Shown here piece by piece: positions 22,795 through 34,509 of a DNA stretch of 64,000 bases. Within the stretch, counting starts at the first letter, position 1. Every line of letters begins with the position of its first letter. The notes below the pieces were generated by a model. It had not been told where the DNA came from. It did no database searches and saw only the letters and a list, made by a program, of their open reading frames with translations. The position numbers were made by a program, and so were the translations under genes. This DNA is from Agrostemma githago (taxonomy: Eukaryota; Streptophyta; Magnoliopsida; Caryophyllales; Caryophyllaceae), in assembly GCA_958450325.1 (NCBI GenBank), contig OY288254.1, positions 33,551,577 to 33,615,576 of the forward strand, read 5' to 3'.

Positions 22795-22812
22795 TCCCCG
22801 GCAACGGCGCCA
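22795..22812 (-). other. Primer binding site of element D (tRNA-Asp)
   Basis: The minus strand reads TGGCGCCGTTGCCGGGGA, a perfect 18-base complement of the plant tRNA-Asp(GTC) 3' end, three bases from the LTR. tRNA-Asp priming is typical of Athila. Confidence 0.9.
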
Positions 22813-22815
22813 AAT

Positions 22816-24448
22816 TGATGGTATGGAATTGCCGTGGTCACTACCAACAAATAGACTCCAACTAAACATAACGGGTAGCTAGGGTAAGTCGGGTCGTATC
22901 CACGGGGACGGAAAGAGGTGTCTAGACTATGGTCTACCTAAAAACAAGGCTAAGTCACACAAACAACACAAAGAGAAGAGAATTGACTAAGTATGATGAT
23001 GAAAAGGGATGAAACTAGACTAACAATGAACTATGTTTGACATATACTAATTGGAACAACTAAGATTAACTACCCAAATAAACTAGAGAAAATGATCAAC
23101 TAAAGAGATAGAGAAATAAAATATGGGAAAGAGTAGGGTTAGGTTGGGTTCATAAGGGTAGTAGGATAGTAGGGGGGTCAAGGGTGTAGGTTTCACCTAG
23201 TCACTAAGGTCGGTTTGCGCTCTCGCGTCATAGCCAAAGTCCGCACTCTCGTGTCAAAGACTAGACCCGAATACTCATGCAAAGTATTACCCAAAACATA
23301 AGCATTCAACCACAAATCGATCACACAAATGAGAAGATGAAAACAAGCATGAGAAGCATGGCCACTACAACTCAAACAAGCAATTCAACAAACACATAGA
23401 GTGCTCAACATGTGACTAGTTACAAAGATTCCACCTTTTCCCTTAATCAAACCCTAATACCCATAATCCACACTTAATCCTCCTACTAACCCCACAAAGA
23501 GTCTACTCACTCATAATCAAACTAACAATAACAATGATAAGAGAAATCAACATAAACAACAAAACATTCATTATGAACTAAAAAGAACAATGAACAATAT
23601 GTAAAGATTAAAATTTGAAAGATTAACAAAGATTAAGAGAAAAGAGATTATACCAACTAACAAGAGAATAAAAAGATCAGAACTTGCATTAATAAGAAAC
23701 CCAAATAAATCTCCCAAGGTTGTCAATCTTGGATGAGTCTTCAATAATCTCCTTAATACAAGACTAATTAACTAAATTAATCTAAGATTAACAAAAGTTT
23801 AGACAAAAGATTAAGCTAATGAGAGGAGGCACTCTATCTAGGGTTTAGAATAATGTAAAGGAGTCTAAGATAATGTAAGATGCTTAAACAATACAAGGGA
23901 GGAGTATTTATAAGTTTACAAGAGTGAAGGGGAATGAAAACAAGTCACGCGGCTACAGCACTCCCATCCCGGTCGGGAAGGATGGTCCCGGTCGGGATGG
24001 CACACCCTTTCCGGTCGGGAAGGAATGGTCCCGGTCGGGACAGCCTAAACAGAAGCCTATTCATTCGTGCACTCCTTCTCGACCGGGAAGGATGCTCTTC
24101 CCGCCCGGGAAGGGTCTGTAGGCCTCCATTATGAGCTCTAAGGTCCCTCCTTGCTTCTCATGGGATTCTCATCGATTCTCGGAGCTCGGGATCGAGTCTA
24201 AGGGTCTCGGGAATGGGTCCCAAGGTCTCGGGATCGAATCTAAGGCACCGAGTGATCGTTCCTTCTCTTCGTTGGCTCCAAAAGTGTAGGAAACTAGTCG
24301 GAATCATTCCAATTCTCCATGAATGTTCTTGGGAACTTAAAACGAACTAGAGAAAGCATAAGTAGCCCAGAAACCGCTCCAAAGAGCGATTTCACAAAAG
24401 AAACCGGGACCAAACACAACAAATAGGCACTACAAATTACACTTATCA
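22816..24448 (-). repeat. 5' LTR of Athila-like element D (1633 bp)
   Basis: It matches 11655-13267 and ends at TSD ggcat (24449-24453). Motif 12-mers start at 23967, 23986, 24009, 24029, 24077 and 24099, one more than in the other LTR. TATA box at 23905-23912. Confidence 0.9.
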
Positions 24449-25082
24449 GGCATACCGATGTTTGAGGATACTGAAGACCCGGTCCATCACATTCGGGCTT
24501 TCAAAGAGTTCATGGCTGTCAAGGGGGTCAAATCCACCATGTTCAAGCACTTGTTTGTTCCTCCCTTGAGAATCATCCGAAAGCCTGGTACTACAGGCTC
24601 GATTCCAAGATGTACAAGACTTGGGATGATGTGGCAACAGAGTTCGCTCCGAATTACGCTGATAATACCGAGATCCAGACTACGATGCGTACTCTGGAGG
24701 TTATGGCCCAAGAGCCCAAAGAAGGTTTCACAAAATACCTTCAAAGGTGGAGGGCCGAGAGTGTGAAGTTGGTCGCTAAGCCCAACGAAAAAGTACTAGT
24801 GGAGGCCTTTGTCAAGAACCTCCTCCCTTCCTACCGGGTCCATCTCCGGTATGCTATCATACCTAACTTTGCCACTCTAACTGAAATGGGACAAGGATCG
24901 AGGATGACTTAAGGTTAGAGAGCCTTAATATGGCCTCTACCAAGGGATATCAAGGGACCATCTCATCCATCAGCAAGCCCACGCCTGCAGCTGCAACCCG
25001 CAGCATCTTCAATGAGGTTAATCTACTGGATGCCTCGTCCAAAAAGAATACTCCAAATCGGGTATTCACTAATATAGGGACT
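24449..25082 (+). pseudogene. gag: Gag capsid-like domain of Tat element A (between D and H)
   Basis: It resumes as IPMFEDTEDPVHHIRAFKEFM, matching G gag. A frameshift near 24560-24600 moves to TWDDVATEF, ADNTEIQTTMRTLEV, YLQRWRAESVKL and LPSYRVHLRY, the Retrotrans_gag-type fold. A second frameshift near 24890 leads to STKGYQG and RSIFNEVNLLD. H then interrupts it after the TSD ggact (25078-25082). The intact order of motifs relative to G shows the two gags share an ancestor. Confidence 0.82.
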
Positions 25083-26741
25083 TGATAAGTGCAGTTTGTA
25101 GTGCCTATTTTGTTGTGTTTGGTCCCTTTTTCCCTTGTGAAATCGCTCTTTGGAGCGGTTTCTGGGCTAATCATGCTTCCTCTAGTTTGTTTTAGGTTCC
25201 CAAGACCGTTCATGGAGAATTGGAACGATTCCGACTCGTTTCATACACTTTTGGAGCCAACGAAGAGAAGGAACGATAACTCGGTGCCTTAGGTTCGATC
25301 CCGAGACATTGGGACCCATTCCCGAGCCCCTTAGACTCGATCCCGAGCCCCGAGAATCGACAGGAAGCCCAGGAGAAGCAATAAGGGACCTTAGAGACTA
25401 TAATGGAGGCCTACAAGGTCCTTCCCGGGCGGGAAGGGTAGCCATCCCGACCGGGAAGGAGTGCGCAATTAGAGTGGCTGTTGTTTTGTCGTCCCGACCG
25501 GGAGGAGGTCTTCCCGATCGGGAAGGATGGCCCATCCCGACCGGGACTATTCCTTCCCGACCGGGATGGAGTAGCTGTAGCGGCGTGATTTTCTTTTCTT
25601 CTCCTTCACTCTTGTAACCTTATAAATACTTCCCCCTTGTATTGTTTAGAGATACTTACATTACATTAGACTATCTTAGGCCTCTCTACAACATTAAAAA
25701 CCCTAGTTAGACTCTCTTCATCTCTAGTTTAGTTTCATATTAATCTTTAGATAATCTTAATTTAATCTAGTTGATTAGTCTTGTATTAAGGGATTTCTTC
25801 AAGATTCATCCAAGATTGACAACCTTGGGAGTTTCATTTGGGTTTATCTTTTCAATACAAGTTCTCATCTTTTTCATATTCTTGCTAGTTTGGTATAATC
25901 TTCTTTTCCTCTTTACTTTTAATCTTTGTTAATCTTGCAAGTTTTAATCTTTACATATTGTTTATTGTTCTTGTTAGTTCATTATTAATGTTTTGTTATT
26001 TATGTTAATTACTCTTATTTATGTTGGTATTAGTTTGATAATGAGTGCGTAGATTCCTTGTGGGGTTAGTAGGGGGATTAAGTGTGGATTATGGGAGATT
26101 AGGGTTTGATTGTGGGTAAAGGTGATTCCTTTGTTGCTAGTCACATATTGGGCACACTATGTGTTTGTTGTATTGCTTGTGTGGGTAGTAGTGGCCAACG
26201 CTTCTTATACTTGTGTTCCTCTTCTCATTGTTTGACTAATTCGTGATTGGATCCTTGTGTTTTGAGTAGCATCTAGCATGAGTGTTCGGGTCTAGTCTTT
26301 GACACGAGAGTACGGACTTTGGCTTTGGCGCAAGAGCGCAAACCGACCTTAGTAACTAAGAGACACCTACACCCTTGATTTCCCAAACATCCTACTACAC
26401 TTGAGAACCCGACCTAACCCTACTCCTTCCCATATTTGATTTTTCTACCTCTTTAGTCATCATATTCTCTAGTTTATTTGCTTAGTTAATCTTTAGTTGT
26501 TTCATTAGTTCATGTCATACATAGTTCATTGTTAGTCCACTTTCTTCACCTACAACCATCATAGTTTATCAATTATCGTCTTCTTTGTGTTTGTTTGTGT
26601 GACTTAGCCTTGTTATTAGGTCGACCTAGTCTAGACACCATATAACTGTCTCCGTGGACACGACCCGACTTACCCTAGCTACCCGTTAGGAATAGTTGGT
26701 TAATATTGACCGGTAGGACCCACGGCACAACCCTACCATCA
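25083..26741 (+). mobile_element. Solo Athila-like LTR (H) in A gag
   Basis: A 1659-bp LTR in plus orientation, from TGATAAGTG to CTACCATCA, flanked by ggact on both sides (25078-25082 and 26742-26746). It belongs to the same family as the D LTRs, which lie in the opposite orientation. There is no PBS or internal sequence, so it is most simply explained by LTR-LTR recombination. It has a TATA box at 25621-25628 and motifs starting at 25423, 25445, 25492, 25512, 25535 and 25555 (steps 22, 47, 20, 23, 20). Confidence 0.92.
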
Positions 26742-27927
26742 GGACTACCTATACATACGCCTTACAAAGGCTATCCTCAAAGGGCCTAATCCAACCGATA
26801 GGCCTAACTCCAGAAGTTCCGGTGGAGAAACGATCTAAAAGCTACAATGTCCAAGCATACTGCCAGTATCACCGAGGTGATGGGCACGATACAGAAAAAT
26901 GCTGGAAATTGAAGCATCTTATCCAAGATCTGATCGAAAGCGGGAAAATACCGTTGCCCGGAGACAAGCCGAGCAACAAAGAAAATTCGTTCAGTGCTCA
27001 CTCCATTTTTACTGGAGAGGTAATCGACTGTCCGCACCTCATTTCCTCTTTTATCCCACAAATTAATGGGATACGGTACGAGAATGAAGAAGATGTCTAC
27101 CTAGCCGAAGGGGAAGCTGTCCCCATCACCATTGAAGAGGTTCGGAAAGCTAAGTCTAAAGCCTTAGACACCAACCACCTCGCCACCGCCGGACGTCCTA
27201 CCCCAACAACCGTCACTGAACCTGCCAGGATGGAATCTACCCTTGAGGAACCAACCAAAGACACGACCTTGGTGAAACAATTGAAGAGGGTTCGAGCTGA
27301 TCTAACCATATGGCAACTTCTGGTCAGCTCACAAGAACATCGGGAAGCACTGACTAAGGCTCTCGATCAAATCAAGGTCGACTCACAGGTTACCCCCGCT
27401 GAAATGGTAGCCACTATTATGCTTTATCTCAAGGGCAAGTCCAAAGAAGAAGACCCAGTCATCACCTTCTTCGAGTCTGATCTTCCACCGTTTGGGGCCG
27501 CCCATATCTTGGCCCAGTACATCACGGTCATTTGCCGAGGGAAGTACCTCCCAATGAGCCTGATCGACAACGGATCCGCCGTGAATGTCCTTCCTTTAAG
27601 GACCGTCAAAGCCCTCGGTATCACCGAGGCCGACTACCTTCCAACCACGCAGACTATCCTGGCCAAGAAACGGTTGCTGGGGCCATCAAGCTGACAATTA
27701 TAACGGGCCCAATTGAGAAAGAACTGGAGTTTCAGGTGATTGATGTCACCTCGTCCTTCATCTTGCTACTCGAAAGGCCTTGGATCCATGCGGTCAAGGC
27801 CGTGTCCTCTACTCTCCATAGGAAGGTGAAGATGCCTCTACAAGACGGTGTCATCACGCTGGAGGCGACCCCTCATAACCGTGGCAAGCTGCAACACCAC
27901 GGGCCGGGCCGAACCACGAGGATTTGA
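26742..27927 (+). pseudogene. gag-pro: Gag C-terminus and aspartic protease of Tat element A
   Basis: After the second TSD the frame gives EKRSKSYNVQAYCQYHRGDG with a zinc-knuckle-like C-X2-H-X4-H-X4-C (CQYHRGDGHDTEKC), where His replaces the usual second Cys. The linker includes TTLVKQLKRVRADL and LVSSQEHREALTKAL. The protease has LIDNGSAVNVLPLRT, with catalytic Asp near 27562. About 25 bases present in G (FDGSPKSVAG) are missing near 27665, which shifts the frame. It resumes as IITGPIEKELEFQVIDVTSS and ERPWIHAVKAVSSTLHRK and stops at 27925-27927. Confidence 0.8.
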
Positions 27928-29040
27928 CTTCGTGGGATTGATTGAAGAGGAATAACTCTTCAGGCCCTATTTCACCACTAGCATCGATAAGATGCTACAA
28001 AACTTGGGCTATTTACCGGGGGCTACCTCGAGACCATATCTTCCGGCTGGGAAGAAAATTGAAGTTCTAAGCGACGGAGAATCGCGATCCGGTCTAGGGT
28101 ATGCTGTAAACCCAGAAAACATGGTCCGGGCAGGTTTTCAGGAAGCCCAAAACATCATCAAGGGTACCTACTTGGGCCCTTATAGCCCGAAACTAACCGA
28201 CTACTTCATCACTCCGGTATTCGGGGCTGTACAAGTGGGCCTCTACTGAACCACCATCACATATCCCGAGACCAAAATGGCCCGGGAATGCAATTTCATC
28301 CCCGATGACATATTTGCCCTCGTCCAGACAGAATCCAAAGAGGCTGCCGACAATTCCGAGCTCGTGCTGGGGCTCCTGTTCGGAGAAAACAAGGCTATCC
28401 CCTCTCTTAAAGAAGATCTGGTCAACCTGATCCTTCGCAGCAATCGCCGGTTCGATCCAACAAAGCTGATTTCCGAAGTTGGTGCAGACACTGGAAAAAG
28501 GGCCTGGAGGAAGACCATCAAGTAGACCGACAACTAGGCCGAGTCTATAAGCTGACCACCGGAGAAGGAGACATGCCGGATACCGAGTTCGTGTAAGAGT
28601 CGGAGTCAGATTCCAGTCTAGAGGGTCTGGTGCTAGAATCCGGTCTGTAACCCCTATCCCTTTAGTCACTTCCACTGGAGTCTCGGGGTCTGTCCTAAGG
28701 GCATTCCCTATCCCGCCTCTGACCAACGATCAGATGGCCGCTCCCTTCGAGTTGTTTTCCAAATTTACTATTAATAATAACGAAAACTGTTCCGCTTACG
28801 ACTTGTCTTATTTTCAAAACAATTTCAAAAATATTATATGCAATGACATTGAGAAACCCGACGAATAGGTACCTCTACCTCCACATCTGATCGAGCAGCT
28901 CGAACAAAGGGAATCCCGAGATCCGGTAATTGAGGAAACCGAGTCCATTAACGTGGGAACCACTTTAGAGCCCCAGATGCTTAAGTCTGGCTTATCTTTA
29001 GATCCCGAGTAGAGAAAACAATTCACGGACCTCCTCCAGG
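27928..29040 (+). pseudogene. Protease-RT linker of Tat element A
   Basis: Pieces align with G 48600-49740: LGYLPGATSRP, LGPYSPKLTDYF, FGENKAIPSLKEDLV and KRAWRKTIK. Stops relative to G include taa near 27952 (EEE*LFRP), a Trp-to-TAG in KTIK*TD near 28525, CAG-to-TAG near 28866 and GAG-to-TAG near 29011. The region is poorly conserved between elements. It joins protease to RT in one polyprotein. Confidence 0.7.
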
Positions 29041-30008
29041 AATTCAAAGACGTCTTCGCATGGTCCTACAAGGACATGCCGGGTATAGATCGAGAAATAG
29101 CTGAACACCGTATACCCATCAAAGATGGGTGTAAGCCGGTAAAACAGAAGCTCCGAAGAATGAGGCCCGAATGGTCTCTCAAAGTCAAAGAAGAAGTCGA
29201 CAAGCAATTCAAAGCGGGCTTTATACAAGTGTCTGAATATCCAGACTGGGTTGCAAACATGTGCCGGTACCTAAAAAGAACGGTAAGGTGCGGGTATGTG
29301 TAGACTTTTGGGACCTTAATAAGGCCAGCCCAAAAGACGATTTAACGTTACCACACATCGACATACTGGTGGATAACACGGCCGATCATGCTCTTCTATC
29401 ATTTATGGACGGGTATGCCGGATACAATCAAATCAAAATGGCGGAAGAGGATATGAGTAAGACCACATTCATTACACCTTGGGGTACTTACTGTTACACC
29501 GTTATGCCATTTGGTCTCATCAACGCCGGAGCCACTTATCAACGAATCGCCACAACCTTATTACATGACAAGATGCATAAGGAAGTGGAAGTTTATGTGG
29601 ACAACATGATCGTCAAGTCCAAAGATCGAAGCGGGCACATCGCGGCCCTAAGGAAATTCTTTACCCGACTACGCAAGTACAACATGCATGAGACTAAACC
29701 CTCAAAAGTGCAGTTTTGGGGTAACATCGGGCAAATTCCTGGGCCATATAGTTAGCCAATGCGACATCGAGGTCGACCCAGCTAAAATCAAGGCCATTAC
29801 CGAGATGCAGCCACCCAAAACCGAAAAAGAAATAAGGGGGTTTCTCGGGAAAGTCCAGTACATCAGCCGGTTTATTTCAAAGCTAACCATGGTATGTGAA
29901 CCCATTTTCAAGAAGCTGATGATAGGAGAACAAACAACACTGTGAGACGAAAAATGTCAAACGGCTTTCGATAAAATCAAGGAAATTCTGTCTGCTCCGC
30001 CGATATTA
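29041..30008 (+). pseudogene. pol (RT): Reverse transcriptase of Tat element A
   Basis: Motifs in order are DREIAEHRIPIKDG, MRPEWSLKVKEEVDKQ, a one-base loss near 29262, VPKKNGKVRVCVDF, LLSFMDGYAGYNQI, YTVMPFGLINAGATYQR and YVDNM (29594-29605). The second catalytic Asp of YxDD is Asn here, while G has YVDDM, so this RT would be inactive even if translated. An insertion near 29690 shifts the frame before GHIVSQ and the connection segment IRGFLGKVQYISRF. A TGA at 29943-29945 sits where a Trp is expected before DEKCQ. Confidence 0.85.
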
Positions 30009-31010
30009 ATGCCACCGCAACCCGATTTGCCTTTATCGTTATACCTAACAACGGCCGAGACAACCATGGGGGATATGTTGGCCCAGATAGTCGATTCAGA
30101 AGAACGGGCTAGTTACTACATCAGTAAAAAGTTCCTGGAGTATGAATGCAAGTATACTATACTCGAAAAGACGTGCATAGCTTTAGGTTGGGCCACAAAA
30201 AAGCTCCGACACTATATGCTTAGCCGCGAGGTACATGTTTTATCTAAAATGGATCCTATCAAGTACTTGTTCGAGAAGCCCATCCTTAACGGTAGAATGT
30301 CCAGATGGACTTTAATGCTAGCAGAGTTCGATCTCAAGTTCGTACCGTTAAAAGCTATCAAAGGTCGGGTAGTGGCCGAATTCCTTGCCGACAGTCCCGT
30401 ATCTGAAGAAGGGCACACCGATACTTGGGCCTTTCCAGATGAGGACATATTCCATACCGACACAGAAACATGGGATCTATATTTTGACGGGGCGTCCAAT
30501 ATCAAAGGATTCGGAGTCCGGATTCTTCTAATTTCACCATAAGGAGAGCACACCCCGTTATCCATTAAACTCGATTTCGACGTGACTAACAACGCAACCG
30601 AGTATGAAGCATGCATTCACGGGTTGCAAGCCGCCGCTGATTTAGGAGTAACGAACCTCCGAGTCCACGGTGACTCGTCTCTAGTCATCAATCAAGCTCT
30701 CCAAAAATGGATAACTCGGAATGCCAATCTCGTGGCTTACCAAGCGCGAGTAAGGGTTCTCGAGAAACAATTCCAAAAGGTAAAATACATCTATCTACCT
30801 CGGGAGGAAAACCAATTCGCAGATGCACTTTCCAAATTAGCATCTTTGCTAAATATCACGGAGCACCTAACCAGCATACCGATTTGCGTCGAAAGACTGT
30901 CCGAGCTGGCATATATCCACGCCATCCAAGACATCGAAATAACTGATCCGGAACCTTGGTACCAGGCTGTTCTAACCTACTTAACGACGGGAGAATATCC
31001 TCCGGGAAAT
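30009..31010 (+). pseudogene. pol (RH-aRH): RNaseH plus second archaeal-type RNaseH of Tat element A
   Basis: The first RNaseH-like part has LYLTTAETTMGDMLAQ, LEKTCIALGWATKKLRHYM and WTLMLAEFDLKF. It lacks the usual first Asp, as is common in Tat. The second domain has WDLYFDGAS, TEYEACIHGL, VHGDSSLVINQAL and ENQFADALSKLAS, giving the D-E-D-D residues of an archaeal-type RNaseH. Presence of both domains is diagnostic of the Tat lineage. A CAA-to-TAA stop at 30540-30542 (LISP*GEHT) breaks it. Confidence 0.85.
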
Positions 31011-32206
31011 GAAAACCGGGCCAAGAAAGCCTTACGAAGGTTGGCAACCCAATTCGTTCGTACGGACGACGGTCAATTGTACAAAAAGACGGCACAAGGG
31101 GCTCTCCTCCTTTGTGTCGATAAGATACAGGCCGAAAAGGTTATGGCCGAGGTGCACGATGGTGAAAATGGCCCGCATATGAACGCCCATATGCTAGCCC
31201 GAAAAATCATGAGGCTCGGATATTATTGGAATAGCATGGTAACCGATTGTCAGTTATATGTCAAACACTGTCATAACTGTCAAATTTTTGCCAACGTGCA
31301 ACATATGCCTTCATCCCTACTATACACCCTGACGTCACCATGGCCGTTTTCAACGTGGGGTATTGATATAATTGGAAAGGTAAACCCTTCCGGGACGGGA
31401 GGTAATTGTTTCATTTTGGTGGCCATCGACTATTTCACCAAATGGGTCGAAGCCGAGTCATATCGAATCTTGAACGCCAAGCATGTTGCCAATTTAATCC
31501 AAAACAAGATCATATGCCGATACGGGATCCCGCACGAGTTCATTAGTGACCACGGGACTCATTTCCAAGCCGAAACCACTGCTTTGCTAGCAAAATATAA
31601 AATCCAAAGGCATACATCTTCGCCTTACCGTCCCCAAACAAATGGAGCGGTAGAGGAAGCCAATAAAACGATTGTCACCATGCTTAAAAAGATGGACGAG
31701 AATTATCGGGACTGACCCGACAAAATACCTTTCGCCCTATGGGGGTACCGGACATCCATTCGCACCGCAACCGGAGCAACTCCATATTATTTGACATACA
31801 GTATGGAAGCGGTCCAACCGGTCGAGCTAGAAGTACCATCCCTTAGGATTTTACTCGAAAGCCAACTGCCTGAAGCAGATTGGGTCCAAGCCCGATACGA
31901 CTCGTTAGTGCTCTTAGACGAACGACGGTCCCGAGCCCTCAACAATATCCAAATATACCAAAAGAGGATACAACGGGCTTTCAACAAAAGAGTTAGGCCC
32001 AGAAATATCAAAGAAGGGGATCTAGTTCTAAAATCGGTCCGTGGATTACTACCGGTCGACCCAAGAGGAAAATTCAAACCCAATTCGGCTGGGCCGTATT
32101 TGGTAAAGAAGGTACTATCAGGAGGAGCAGTAATGCTGACAGACTTGGACGGGAATGAATTCGTCAACCCAACCAACATGGACCAGTTGAAGCGCTACTA
32201 CCCCTA
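31011..32206 (+). pseudogene. pol (IN): Integrase of Tat element A
   Basis: HHCC zinc-binding region (HDGENGPHMNAH ... CQLYVKHCHNCQ, 31155-31280), then the DDE core: WGIDIIGKVNP, FISDHGTHFQ and the Glu in GAVEEANKTI, then ALWGYRTSIRTATGATPY and a C-terminal GPY-like module (SAGPYLVKKVL). A Trp-to-TGA stop at 31713-31715 (NYRD*PDK) separates core from C-terminal domain. The frame ends NMDQLKRYYP at 32206. No chromodomain follows, which agrees with Tat. Confidence 0.88.
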
Positions 32207-32581
32207 AACCCTATCTCAATGTTATTTGCAAAAGAGTTTATAAAAATTTGTCTTTTTATTATTTTTCAAAAAATTATAAGCAAGTCAATAAGTTAGGATT
32301 ACTTATCCTACTGTCGCACATCTCGAACTAATAGTCTTAATGTATTTCGAAAATTGCAAAAATCTATGTTTGAACTACGTCTGGTTTGATTCCGTTAATT
32401 GTGGATACGTAGGCAACCCCTCAAAAGGGTACAACCACTGCAATAACGAAAAGACGGAAACAGTATTCACTAATATGTCTTTTATTACATACCCGATAAA
32501 CTAGGGAATTTCAAAATTACATTGGCACACCACAAAAAAGTAGTAATAATACTTAAATAATAAAATTAAGGAGACTAGTAT
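32207..32581 (+). other. Untranslated spacer between A pol and the antisense gene
   Basis: It matches G 55672-56021 (shared ttataaaaatttgtctttt and gtggatacgtaggcaacccctc blocks). Pol transcripts running right and antisense-gene transcripts running left would both end near here. I see no ORF. Confidence 0.6.
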
Positions 32582-34404
32582 TTAGGGCATTTTGCCCTTT
32601 TCCTTGTCCTTAGGGTCGTGCGGAGCCCGATGTCGCCGGGGCGGGGGCAAGCGTTCCCGAATCACCAAGGGAACCTCCTTAGCTCGAACCCGTTTCTTCG
32701 ACAATGGGTCTTCTGCCATTGTCACTGGTCCAAGTCGAGCCCGTACGCGCTCGGGTAGCCCGTCTCGAGGACCAAGTCGGTCCTGAATTGCCAGCTTCGG
32801 ACCAAGTCTCCTTTCCAAGTCAGTCTGGGGGCTCACTCTCCCCCGCGCACCTCTAGCACTAGACCCTTCAGCTTGCGTCCTAATTCTCCCTCTCTGACCT
32901 GACATTAGACGGACCAGGGTAGCCGGAGTATCGCCTTCGTCGAAGAAGCCTCTATTGTCTTTAACTTGCTCCCTCCGTAGCAGGTCAAAAGCTTCATCAA
33001 CCTTTAAAGCAGCTCGGGCTTTGGCAGTATATGCTTTAGTCCACCTCACATAAGAATCTGATACCCAAATTGAATGAAGAGATTTGGGAATGGGCCAAGT
33101 ATGTCGGGTGTACCATCGTTGCATCCATGTGTCGCACATCACCTCCGTCAGTTGGGCTGATTCACTCACAACTGCTCCGACCTCCGGGATTCTTTGGGAC
33201 CAACCATACTGCCTTAGTATGCGGTCAGGGTAGAGATGAATTTTCTGCCTGAAGGACAAGATTAGTTGATAGAGAGCCTTATCCCTCGGAGCCAAGCCCG
33301 TCCAAACATAAATGGGTCACCATGGCACCACCCATCGGATTAACAGACCACTATGAAAAGACAGCACTTCATCCCAGTATTTTTGGGTAATGTGGCGAGA
33401 AAAATCAATAGTTTGTCTCCTTGTCATCACCTGATTAGGACGATATCGACTTGGGTCAAGGGGAGGATCTATGACTGATAGCCTCTCAAATAGCCAAATC
33501 TGAGAAAAGAAACAAAAAATATGAGTTCTCGAGACGAAATAGGCGTCCGCCTGAGGGCACTCGATCGAGTGCCTAGGGGTCACTCGATCGAGTGGCACCT
33601 CTGAAGTCGAAACATGAGGTTTTTAAGAGGGCACTCGATCGAGTGCCAGGGTGACTCGATCGAGTGCCCACTGTAGCAGCAAATCGCGAAAAGAAATCAA
33701 AGAAATCAAAAAATTGGAAAAATAAAGAAATCGGAAAAAATAGAAAAATCCGAAGCGATATACCTGCAACAAACGGGTGCTCCCGGTTAGACGAATCGAC
33801 GAATCTCTCTTGCGATTATCCAAACCGTGGATAATTCCCCCGTAATCAGCCAAGCCGGACTGTGCTCCATCTCCATCAAGTCGACCACGGTGAAAAGACG
33901 GACATCGCCCATGCACGACAATAAATCCATGTGACCCTCAAAAGCGTAAACATGGAGCATACAAAAGGAGAAAGCCCTACAGCTGTGAATCGGTCTGACC
34001 CGGATGTCATGCGGGTTCATGAATTTCTCGGCCAGGTCAATCAAAGAAATTGTATCGTTTTCAGCCATCCGAGATACTTCATTATGAGAAAGTCCTAAGA
34101 ATTCCCGTAATTTCCTCCTTGGATCAATAACGAAAAACGGGACAGCGGGACGAAGTATAGGGTTTCATCCTCCCACAGCAGCAATCTCCTTGGGTAAAGG
34201 ACAAATTTCGCCCCGAGGAAAGGCAAAAACATGATATGTGTCGTCCCAGTAGGACAAACAAGCATCAAGAAAGTAGTGCTCCACCTGCATCTGACGGAAC
34301 GTATACAGCTGAGTAATACCCGTTTGGTTCAAAGCCACCCTATCTATATCCGTAAAACGTCGGGACCATTCTTGCAGCATCGCGGTCAAGCGCTCGATTC
34401 CCAT
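32582..34404 (-). pseudogene. Antisense gene of Tat element A, plant-mobile-domain-like, one intron
   Basis: The gene starts ATG at 34404 (MGIERLTAMLQEW) and includes HYFLDACLSYWDDTYHVFAF, PRGEICPLPKEIAAVGG, SLIDLAEKFMNP and AFEGHMDLLSCMG, which recalls the plant mobile domain by its pattern. The intron is 33763-33500 (minus-strand cag|gta ... cag|att), in phase with the G copy. Exon 2 reads LFERLSVIDPPLDPSRY to LDRRLGP-type repeats and a basic tail RERLPPPRRHRAP. Defects are TGA for Trp near 34164 (GG*NP), a frameshift near 33830 and TGA for Trp near 33317 (PW*PIYVW). Similar antisense ORFs are known in some Tat elements; their role is unclear. This one is broken. Confidence 0.7.
33500..33763 (-). 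other. Intron of the A antisense gene, carrying four palindromic motifs
   Basis: Donor GT at 33763-33762 and acceptor AG at 33501-33500 match the G intron (57153-56948). The A intron holds ACTCGATCGAGT at 33559, 33582, 33633 and 33654. The G intron has none. Confidence 0.65.
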
Positions 34405-34476
34405 GGCTAAATTTCTACAGAAGTATAAGGAGTTTTCTTTTTGAGGAGAAGGAGAATTGTGAGGAAAAGGGAGGGG

Positions 34477-34484
34477 TATTTATA
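34477..34484 (-). promoter_or_regulatory. TATA box of the A antisense gene
   Basis: Minus-strand TATAAATA lies 73 bp before the ATG at 34404. G has the same octamer at 57899-57906, 104 bp before its ATG, within otherwise diverged sequence. Confidence 0.6.
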
Positions 34485-34509
34485 ACACCAATCCCTACAA
34501 CCCTCTTTC

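Larger units (their letters stand above)
11655..24448 (-). mobile_element. Athila-like non-autonomous LTR retrotransposon, element D (gag-pro only), inserted in A gag
   Basis: A 12.8-kb element on the minus strand, flanked by the 5-bp duplication ggcat (11650-11654 and 24449-24453). LTRs are 22816-24448 (5') and 11655-13267 (3'). The PBS matches tRNA-Asp, as in Athila. It encodes Athila-type gag with a CCHC knuckle and an aspartic protease, but no RT, RNaseH or integrase. The stop at the end of the gag-pro frame is followed by more than 3 kb of non-coding DNA up to the 3' LTR, interrupted by element E. Without E it is about 9.7 kb. Element F shares the layout and non-coding regions, so D belongs to a defined non-autonomous family rather than being a random deletion product. 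Confidence 0.88.

Noticed and set aside
28193..28726. 177-codon minus-strand ORF opposite the A protease-RT linker
   Set aside because: It is the reverse of a coding region with matching codon bias. The G homologue has only shorter fragments (48976-49407).
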